DNA of 7,018 nucleotides, from assembly GCA_002411365.1 (NCBI GenBank), contig DHSD01000030.1:27770-34787 (forward strand), in the 5' to 3' direction. Below the pieces are notes generated by a model, which worked only from the letters and a program-made list of their open reading frames with translations, was not told the DNA's origin and ran no database searches. This DNA comes from Ruminococcaceae bacterium UBA5295 (lineage in GTDB: Bacteria > Bacillota > Clostridia > Oscillospirales > Acutalibacteraceae). The position numbers and the translations under genes were made by a program. This document shows, in pieces, positions 1-5,190 of the stretch (its first letter is position 1; each line of letters opens with the position of its first letter).

Positions 1-1
1 A

Positions 2-403
2 AAAAATAAATACCAGTATAAATCAAGAGAATTCCTGTTTACAAAGCATGAGTATACTTTTTATAAAAACCTTCTGAATGCTGTCAAAAAAACAGGTCTC
101 GTAGTTTTTCCAAAAGTAAGGCTTGCTGATATCATAGAACCCAAAAGGCATGGCTCTACATGGCAGGCAAATTTTAATAAAATATGCTCAAAGCATGTCG
201 ATTTTCTGCTTTGTGATACGGATGAATATAGACCCCAGCTGATAATTGAATTAGACGACTGGAGCCATAAAAGAACCGACCGGCAAGAAAGGGACGAATT
301 TGTCGACAGGGCAATGAAACAGGCTAAAATTCCCATTCTTCATGTATGGGACAGCAAAGGCCTGAAAGAAAAAATAGAAAAAGCCATTTACACATATCGC
401 TAA
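2..403 (+). CDS. DUF2726 domain protein, C-terminal part (5' end outside window)
   Basis: An open frame of 133 residues runs from the left edge to a TAA at 401-403 with no start codon inside the conserved part, so the gene begins upstream of the window. The translation matches what I recall of DUF2726: an 'FLFTKHEYTFYKNL' opening, 'VVFPKVRLADII', then 'KHVDFLLCD', then 'IIELDDWSHKRTDRQERDEF', ending in 'AKIPILHVW'. The acidic ELDD, the following His, and the DRQ.RD motif resemble a restriction-endonuclase-like (PD-(D/E)XK-type) core. A nuclease or nucleic-acid role is plausible, but the family has no proven function known to me. Some family members carry extra N-terminal domains or membrane segments, and that part cannot be seen here. 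The gene runs tail-to-tail with the ABC permease gene, with 6 bp between stop codons and no hairpin terminator visible. Family assignment is fairly sure; function is not. Confidence 0.8.
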   Translation, partial: KNKYQYKSREFLFTKHEYTFYKNLLNAVKKTGLVVFPKVRLADIIEPKRHGSTWQANFNKICSKHVDFLLCDTDEYRPQLIIELDDWSHKRTDRQERDEFVDRAMKQAKIPILHVWDSKGLKEKIEKAIYTYR

Positions 404-409
404 AACAGC

Positions 410-1603
410 TTATTCCTGACGAAGTGCATCAACAGGTTTAAGCCTTGAAGCCTGATACGCAGGATAAATGCTGAAAACAGTCCCGCAAAATACGGCAAAA
501 CCAGAAGCTATAAGCATAATATCAGGCCTGAGTGTAAACGAAGCGTGAAAACCTGCAGCGAGTATCCACGATATGCCAACGCCGATTCCAATTCCGGCAG
601 CGCTGCCGGTCAGTGAAAGCACCATGGCTTCAATCAGAAATTCAAGCATTATATTTGCCCTTGTAGCTCCAAGTGCTTTTTTTATGCCAATCTCACGCGT
701 CCTCTCAGTAACTGAAACAAGCATTGTAGTCATAATGCTGAGGCTCGCCACAAGGAGTGAAACTGCGCCTACTGCTGATAAAATCAACGTGACAAGATCC
801 ATTATCCTTAAAAGGCCATTTTTTTGCTTTGCAAGATTATTTGATACAAAGGCATTCTCGGTGCCTTTAATTTTGTTAAGGCGCGACAAAATCAGTTTGC
901 CTGCACCGTCAGCACTCGCATCAGGCCTAAGTTTTACAGCAATCTCGTCAAAACCGCTGCGCTTTTCGAGCATCTGAACTGTTGTGTACGGCACATAAAC
1001 GAAAGTTGGAATATAACTGCCGATAACATTCTGCAGAAGGCCTGTTCCCGTTTTTATCATGCCTACAACTGTAAAATCCTGCATGATACCCCCACATGAG
1101 ATGTTAATAGTCTTCCCGACAATATTATCACGCTTATACATCCTTTTTGAAAATGATTCATCAACCAGGCAGACATTAGCAGCCGTGCTAATATCTTTGC
1201 GGCTGAAGAGCCTGCCATAGACAGGCTGTATTGAAACAATATTTCCGGCGTTGCTGTCTATTCCCCACAGCACGGCATCTGTAGTGATGTTTCTAACAGA
1301 TACCTGCGTGTTGTCTGTTATTATTGGTGTTGTCATATCCACCTGATCAAGATTTTTGATTACATTTAAATCCTGACTTTCAAGTGAAGCACTTTCGCTT
1401 TGGCCTGATCCTGATTTTGTAATAAGCAGACCGCTAAGGCCGAGGCTGTCCATCTCACCGCTGACAGCATCCGTGCCGCACTGGCTTATATTGGCAATAA
1501 CCACAACGGAGGCAACGCCTATTGCAATTTCAATGATTGTAAGCAATGTGCGCACATGCTTTCTGGTCAAATTGCGGAAAGCATATTTAAAATAATCAGC
1601 CAT
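410..1603 (-). CDS. MacB/FtsX-type ABC transporter permease
   Basis: A 397-residue membrane subunit of a MacB-like ABC transporter. Reading from the ATG at 1603, there is one N-terminal membrane helix (about residues 19-40), then a large extracytoplasmic MacB periplasmic-core-like domain (about 41-265). Three C-terminal helices follow (about 270-291, 323-348, 362-382). Between the second and third helices lies the FtsX-family signature ERTREIGIKKALGA (about 300-313), and the chain ends in the typical YPAYQASRLKPVDALRQE tail. This architecture is classic for the 4-TM MacB/LolCE type, which couples ATP hydrolysis in the cytoplasm to movements outside the membrane. The start overlaps the adaptor stop by 8 bp, implying translational coupling. 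An in-frame GTG at 1612 would add three residues, but a GGGTG ribosome-binding-like stretch sits 6 nt before the ATG, so I prefer the ATG. No ATP-binding subunit follows. The substrate (peptide antibiotic, lipid or other) cannot be told from sequence. Confidence 0.9.
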   Translation of the reverse strand: MADYFKYAFRNLTRKHVRTLLTIIEIAIGVASVVVIANISQCGTDAVSGEMDSLGLSGLLITKSGSGQSESASLESQDLNVIKNLDQVDMTTPIITDNTQVSVRNITTDAVLWGIDSNAGNIVSIQPVYGRLFSRKDISTAANVCLVDESFSKRMYKRDNIVGKTINISCGGIMQDFTVVGMIKTGTGLLQNVIGSYIPTFVYVPYTTVQMLEKRSGFDEIAVKLRPDASADGAGKLILSRLNKIKGTENAFVSNNLAKQKNGLLRIMDLVTLILSAVGAVSLLVASLSIMTTMLVSVTERTREIGIKKALGATRANIMLEFLIEAMVLSLTGSAAGIGIGVGISWILAAGFHASFTLRPDIMLIASGFAVFCGTVFSIYPAYQASRLKPVDALRQE

Positions 1604-2657
1604 TGCTTTCACCCGCCCCAGATGAAACAGGCACTACTTTCGCCCCATCAAATACCTTATCTGGATTCGTAATTACAAAGTCATTTTTTTTGATTCCGCT
1701 TTTTACTTCAAGGCCGTTATCAAATTCGCGGCCCGTTATAATAGGGACTTTTTTAGCTTCGTTTTTGTTGTTTATATAGTAAACGAATTCACGCCCGCTG
1801 GCATCTTCGCCAACCGCCTCATATGGGACAGTCAGCACTTGGCTTCTTTGCGACGTGATGATTTTGGCCTTTGCAGTAAACCCGGGTTTTATGTCATCAC
1901 CGGGATTGTCAACGCTTGTGAGGACTTCAACTACAGTCTCCTGCCCCGTTGCAGAAATTAGCTGTTTTGCTTCACTTGCTATGAATTTAATCTCACCAGA
2001 ATAAGAAGAATTTTTAAAACCTACTCCGGAAATCTGGACTCTCTGCCCTACCCTTAGGTTTGCGGCCTGTGATTCATCAACAGAAAGCCTTACCTGCAGG
2101 CCGTCTTTGCTTCGTATCACAACAGCTGGGCTGTCAGAAGTTACGTAAGCCCCAGCAGCCTCGGCAACAATGGACTCAACAACTCCTGAAGCAGTAGCAC
2201 GTAACGTATATTTTGCCCCTGTTTTGGTGCCGCCCGTATTTACATTTGGCAGAGACGGAATAGATGAACCGCTGCCGGACTGCATAGCTTTAATATATGC
2301 AGCATAGGCTTGTGCAGCGCCGTTATAATTTGAATCTGAAAATGCTGAAGAAGAGGAAGAAGAATTTGAAGAAGTGGAAACGCTTATTGGCAGGATGTCC
2401 ATCAGCGACTGCCCAAGAGTGACTTTTTCGCCTTTTTTAATATAAACCGTTTCCACTATTCCGGGTTTTGACGCGTAAATACTATTTCCACGAATGGATT
2501 CGACTTTTCCAGTGCAGATTACCGTATCTTCAGCTGTACCGGCAGATACCTTTACAGCGGAAACATGTAACATTGAGCGCATAACAGCATATCCTGACAG
2601 GATAATCGCAACAATAGAAACAGCTGTAAAGGTAAATAAGAGTACATATCTTTTCAT
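1596..2657 (-). CDS. HlyD/RND-type membrane-fusion adaptor of an ABC exporter
   Basis: A 353-residue periplasmic-adaptor-like protein, partner of the MacB-type permease. From the start there is a Lys/Arg-tipped membrane anchor (about residues 4-26). The first half of a biotinyl/lipoyl-like domain follows (about 48-90, with KPGIVETVYIKKGEKVTLGQ). A Ser/Gly/Asn-rich linker (about 93-147) comes next, then the second lipoyl half (about 150-185, ATASGVVESIVAEAAGAYV). A beta-barrel domain (about 186-270) and a membrane-proximal domain starting near VPYEAVGE complete the chain. The linker stands where Gram-negative homologues have a long coiled-coil hairpin, as expected in Gram-positives with no outer-membrane channel. 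The ATG at 2657 is chosen over longer in-frame extensions because GGGAGGAA lies 8 nt upstream and the anchor then starts correctly. The stop overlaps the permease start by 8 bp. A hairpin covering the ribosome binding site suggests translational control. Confidence 0.9.
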   Translation of the reverse strand: MKRYVLLFTFTAVSIVAIILSGYAVMRSMLHVSAVKVSAGTAEDTVICTGKVESIRGNSIYASKPGIVETVYIKKGEKVTLGQSLMDILPISVSTSSNSSSSSSAFSDSNYNGAAQAYAAYIKAMQSGSGSSIPSLPNVNTGGTKTGAKYTLRATASGVVESIVAEAAGAYVTSDSPAVVIRSKDGLQVRLSVDESQAANLRVGQRVQISGVGFKNSSYSGEIKFIASEAKQLISATGQETVVEVLTSVDNPGDDIKPGFTAKAKIITSQRSQVLTVPYEAVGEDASGREFVYYINNKNEAKKVPIITGREFDNGLEVKSGIKKNDFVITNPDKVFDGAKVVPVSSGAGESNG

Positions 2658-2663
2658 CTGTAT

Positions 2664-2697
2664 TTCCTCCCTGTCACAACTTATTTTGTGAGAGGAA
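2664..2697 (-). promoter_or_regulatory. Bulged hairpin that would sequester the adaptor gene's Shine-Dalgarno
   Basis: In the minus-strand leader, UUCCUC (2697-2692) can pair with GAGGAA (2669-2664), and UCACAA (2691-2686) with UUGUGA (2679-2674). This gives 12 perfect base pairs with a 6-nt loop (2685-2680) and a 4-nt bulge (2673-2670). The outer stem contains most of the GGAGG Shine-Dalgarno of the adaptor gene that starts at 2657. The inner part is also an 18-bp DNA palindrome, TCACAA-N6-TTGTGA, so it could act as a protein operator in the divergent spacer. The pairing is read directly from sequence; a regulatory role is inference. Confidence 0.5.
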
Positions 2698-2778
2698 GTG
2701 AAAATTATTAGTTGCTTTTCCGTTTTTTGCGCGAATAATTTTTTAATATTGTTCAAAAATAGCGTCGAGGTGAAAAGG

Positions 2779-2964
2779 ATGAGCATGATTCAATGCGACA
2801 TCGACTGTATTTACCAAAAAGACGGCTATTGCCAACTTGACCTTCCATCCGCCATTACAAACTACACCGGTGATGGGTGTGTGTATTGCATAAAGGTAAC
2901 ACCATGCGAAAAGCAGAAGGTCACTACTTCACCGCAGCCTCAAACGCCTGTTTCACATTTTTGA
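2779..2964 (+). CDS. Small Cys-rich conserved hypothetical protein
   Basis: A 61-residue protein with six cysteines (C6, C10, C18, C34, C37, C43) in the pattern CDIDCIYQKDGYC ... GCVYC ... C, suggesting metal or Fe-S binding or a zinc-ribbon-like fold. I recall similar 50-60-residue proteins in Clostridia, sometimes labelled 'hydroxymyristoyl-ACP dehydratase', a name that such a short Cys-rich chain cannot justify. The ATG at 2779 is chosen because GAGGTG lies 6 nt upstream. The same frame is open back to a GTG at 2698, but that adds a less credible N-terminus. The gene diverges from the adaptor gene and converges on radA. Its last 41 bp (2924-2964) overlap the radA 3' end, and they encode most of a low-complexity Thr/Ser/Pro/Gln tail (about residues 48-61) after the Cys-rich core. 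The overlap and tail may be a local extension. Function unknown. Confidence 0.72.
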   Translation: MSMIQCDIDCIYQKDGYCQLDLPSAITNYTGDGCVYCIKVTPCEKQKVTTSPQPQTPVSHF

Positions 2965-4300
2965 CATTGATAAGCTCAATTCCATCAAAATGGTGGTGAA
3001 TGCGGCTAAGACTGTTATATGGAAAAATACATTTTTCAAAACCAAGGCGGCTTGCCTCACCGATGCGCGTTTCAGTCTGAGTAACTGAGCGCAGCTCGCC
3101 GGCAAGCCCTATTTCGCCAAACACTATCGTCTTGTCATTGATAGGCTTGTCTTTAAGGCTTGAAACAAGCGCAAGGGCAACAGCAAGGTCGCCCGCCGGT
3201 TCATCGAGGCGAAGGCCGCCTACAACGTTTACATAAGCGTCCAGATTAGAAAAGTAGTACCCTTCCCTCTTTTCAAGCACCGCAAGCAGGAGTGACATGC
3301 GGTTATAATCGAACCCGGTAGACATTCGCCGGGGTGTGCCGAATCCTGTTGTTGTCGCAAGCCCTTGAATTTCCGCAAGAATCGGCCTTGAACCTTCCAT
3401 CATGCATGTAACACATGTGCCCGAAACATTTTTCGGCCGCCCTGAAAGGAGTGCCATAGAGGGATTTTCTACCTGATGAAGGCCGTTTTCATCCATGTCG
3501 AAAACGCCTATTTCGTTTGTAGAGCCATAGCGGTTTTTAACGGCCCTTAAGATACGGTATGAAAGTTGGCGGTCACCTTCAAAATATAGCACAGTGTCAA
3601 CAATATGCTCCAGCACTTTCGGGCCGGCGATAGCTCCATCTTTATTCACGTGGCCAACTATAATTACTGGAATTTCAAGCGATTTTGCGGCACGCATTAT
3701 AGCCGAAGTGCATTCCCGCACCTGTGAAACACTGCCTGGCGCAGAACTCAAATCAGTAAAGTTCATAGTCTGGATTGAGTCCACCATGACAAGGTCCGGC
3801 TTTTCTTCACGTATCTGCTCAATTACAGCCTGAATATCTGTTTCAGATAAAATATAAATATTGTCACTTTCTACGCCAAGACGCACAGCGCGCAGTTTTA
3901 TCTGCTTCGCTGACTCTTCTCCGGAAACATATAGAATTTTATGGCCTTTCCCGAGAAATCCGCAGATCTGGAGAAGAATCGTTGATTTCCCAATACCAGG
4001 CTCGCCGCATATTAAAATTAGTGAGCCTTTAACGATGCCACCACCTAAAACGCGGTCGAGTTCACTCATTCCGGTATGATAGCGTTCATCTTCAGATGTG
4101 TTTATCTGTGTGATAGGAATAGCACGTGACGGCGGTGTGGAATAATGCTGCTCAGAAGATATATATTTTTTAGGTTTCGCTTCCCTTATTTCTTCATTCA
4201 TCGTATTCCATTGGCCGCAGCCAGGGCATTTTCCAAACCACTTCGGCGACTCATACCCACATTCTGAACAAACATAAACGCTTCTTGCTTTTCCCGACAT
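2924..4300 (-). CDS. radA: DNA repair protein RadA (Sms)
   Basis: RadA is a RecA-like ATPase that helps branch migration and processing of recombination intermediates. The 458-residue length equals that of typical bacterial RadA. Domains in order: a four-Cys zinc finger (C11, C14, C25, C28, with CPGCGQW); Walker A GEPGIGKST at about 99-107; Walker B LVMVD at about 170-174; the RadA-specific KNRYGS motif at about 255-260; and a C-terminal Lon/S16-like domain (about 290-458), which in this family is not a working protease. The start is ATG 4300: AAGGA sits 8 nt upstream and the zinc finger then begins at the usual place. In-frame extension to 4357 would overlap cwlD and is rejected. The gene lies 17 bp after the cwlD stop on the same strand, so co-transcription is likely. 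Its 3' end overlaps the opposite-strand Cys-rich gene. Confidence 0.97.
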   Translation of the reverse strand: MSGKARSVYVCSECGYESPKWFGKCPGCGQWNTMNEEIREAKPKKYISSEQHYSTPPSRAIPITQINTSEDERYHTGMSELDRVLGGGIVKGSLILICGEPGIGKSTILLQICGFLGKGHKILYVSGEESAKQIKLRAVRLGVESDNIYILSETDIQAVIEQIREEKPDLVMVDSIQTMNFTDLSSAPGSVSQVRECTSAIMRAAKSLEIPVIIVGHVNKDGAIAGPKVLEHIVDTVLYFEGDRQLSYRILRAVKNRYGSTNEIGVFDMDENGLHQVENPSMALLSGRPKNVSGTCVTCMMEGSRPILAEIQGLATTTGFGTPRRMSTGFDYNRMSLLLAVLEKREGYYFSNLDAYVNVVGGLRLDEPAGDLAVALALVSSLKDKPINDKTIVFGEIGLAGELRSVTQTETRIGEASRLGFEKCIFPYNSLSRIHHHFDGIELINVKNVKQAFEAAVK

Positions 4301-4317
4301 ATTGCATGTCCTTTCTT

Positions 4318-5070
4318 TCACCGCCTGCTGCTGACAATTTCTGGTTCCCCGCCGCAACTGTAATCAAGCAGGCCGCAGGCTATAGCAAAAGCCATCTGCT
4401 GCTGATAAGTTTTCTGATTGAGCTTTTCCGCTTCTTCCTCGTTAGAAAGAAAGCCACATTCTACGAGAACAGCCGGCACTTTTGCGTGCCAAAGCAGATA
4501 AATCGAACTGGTGGCAGGCTTTACGGCACGTGTGTTATCGTTTTGCAGAAGCGATACTATGCGGCCCCGCATTGCTTCTGCAAGCTCTTTGCTGCCCGCA
4601 TTATTTTTCGAATAAAATATTTGTGTGCCGTGGTATCTTCCCTGCTCAAAATGGTTTTGGTGAATACTGATAAATATGCAGTTGCCATGCGCCTCGACAA
4701 TTTTCATTCTGTTATGTATATCGCTTACCTTGCGTTCACGGATAGTATTTCTGGAATCTGAAACAGAGTTGTCACCAGTTCTCGTCATAACAACACGGTA
4801 ACCGTAAGCAGTAAGGATCTGCTGAAGGTCTTTCGTAATGGCAAGGTTGATATCTTTTTCAAGCTTGCCAGTTTTTCCTGCAGCTCCCCCATCTTCACCT
4901 CCGTGCCCCGCATCAAGGACTACAGTACGCGGTGCTTCACCTGCGGCTGCAGCAGATGCTATTTTTCCTATACGCTCATAAGCTATATAAGAAAGCAACA
5001 AAAAAGCAAGGCAGCATAAAATTAAGGCTGCTATTGAAAAAGCGTTGCTTTTCACGGCTTTTGCTTTCAA
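4318..5070 (-). CDS. cwlD: N-acetylmuramoyl-L-alanine amidase, CwlD-type (spore cortex)
   Basis: A zinc amidase of the Amidase_3 family that cleaves the bond between muramic acid and L-Ala. CwlD, together with the deacetylase PdaA, generates muramic delta-lactam in the spore cortex, needed for germination. The chain of 250 residues is close to B. subtilis CwlD. It has one N-terminal membrane anchor (about 9-31) followed directly by the catalytic domain. Zinc ligands and the catalytic Glu are all visible: H56 in DAGHGG, E71 in KLEKD, H137 in SIHQNH, and E204 in VECGFLSN. No SH3b or cell-wall-binding repeats are present, which favours CwlD over vegetative amidases. The start chosen is TTG at 5070, with GGGAG 8 nt upstream. 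A longer frame opens at another TTG at 5181 but lacks a ribosome binding site and would run into the ackA terminator region. A sigma-E-like promoter lies just upstream and radA follows closely. Confidence 0.88.
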   Translation of the reverse strand: MKAKAVKSNAFSIAALILCCLAFLLLSYIAYERIGKIASAAAAGEAPRTVVLDAGHGGEDGGAAGKTGKLEKDINLAITKDLQQILTAYGYRVVMTRTGDNSVSDSRNTIRERKVSDIHNRMKIVEAHGNCIFISIHQNHFEQGRYHGTQIFYSKNNAGSKELAEAMRGRIVSLLQNDNTRAVKPATSSIYLLWHAKVPAVLVECGFLSNEEEAEKLNQKTYQQQMAFAIACGLLDYSCGGEPEIVSSRR

Positions 5071-5078
5071 AAAACCAT

Positions 5079-5083
5079 CTCCC
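5079..5083 (-). promoter_or_regulatory. Ribosome binding site deciding the TTG start of cwlD
   Basis: GGGAG on the minus strand, 8 nt before TTG 5070. There is no ATG in frame near the membrane anchor. The nearby ATG inside GGGAGATGG is out of frame and stops at once, so TTG is the best-supported initiation codon. A GTG at 5055 has no comparable site. Confidence 0.6.
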
Positions 5084-5088
5084 GCATA

Positions 5089-5118
5089 ATTATATGTTGC
5101 GGCCGGCCTGCAATATGA
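5089..5118 (-). promoter_or_regulatory. Sigma-E-like sporulation promoter upstream of cwlD
   Basis: On the minus strand, TCATATT (5118-5112), a 15-nt spacer, and CATATAAT (5096-5089). As I recall the B. subtilis sigma-E consensus (KMATATT, 14-15 nt, CATACAHT), the -35 matches fully and the -10 matches 7 of 8. CATATAAT also contains TATAAT, but no sigma-A -35 sits 16-18 nt upstream. The start site would fall near 5082-5084, leaving only a very short leader before the cwlD ribosome binding site; this is the main weakness. The spacer carries the 8-bp palindrome GGCCGGCC. Confidence 0.5.
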
Positions 5119-5140
5119 TACGGGCTTTTTATACGGGAGC

Positions 5141-5173
5141 AAAAATGGGCGCCGGCCAAAAAGCACAGCGCCC
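5141..5173 (-). terminator. Probable intrinsic terminator after ackA
   Basis: On the minus strand GGGCGC (5173-5168) pairs with GCGCCC (5152-5147). The next two positions can extend the stem (one G.U wobble, one G-C pair), and inner GC/GC pairing is also possible across the loop. The stem is followed by A then five T (5145-5141). It starts 18 bp past the ackA stop and precedes the cwlD promoter. The T-tract is short, so efficiency may be moderate. Confidence 0.55.
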
Positions 5174-5190
5174 TGAATCAATAAAAAAAG

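Noticed and set aside
61..336. Minus-strand ORF of 91 residues
   Set aside because: It is antisense to the conserved DUF2726 frame and has no family features or credible ribosome binding site.
404..409. Bidirectional terminator between the DUF2726 gene and the permease gene
   Set aside because: The gap is only 6 bp and I find no stable stem followed by a T-tract on either strand near the two stops.
2674..2691. CRP/FNR or Rex binding site
   Set aside because: The palindrome is TCACAA-N6-TTGTGA, with half-sites in the opposite order from CRP and Rex sites.
2712..2741. Possible promoter TTGCTT-N18-TAATTT for the Cys-rich gene
   Set aside because: The matches are weak in an AT-rich spacer and not better than chance.
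2698..2778. Longer N-terminus for the Cys-rich protein from GTG 2698
   Set aside because: The GAGAGG before the GTG is only about 2-3 nt away, while ATG 2779 has GAGGTG at ideal spacing and gives a compact Cys-rich chain.
2658..2786. Extended adaptor start at 2786
   Set aside because: The extension would overlap the divergent gene and its ribosome binding site, and ATG 2657 has GGGAGGAA and a proper membrane anchor.
4285..4761. Plus-strand ORF of 158 residues
   Set aside because: It is antisense to cwlD and the start of radA, both of which have complete catalytic motifs; the plus-strand translation has no recognisable features.
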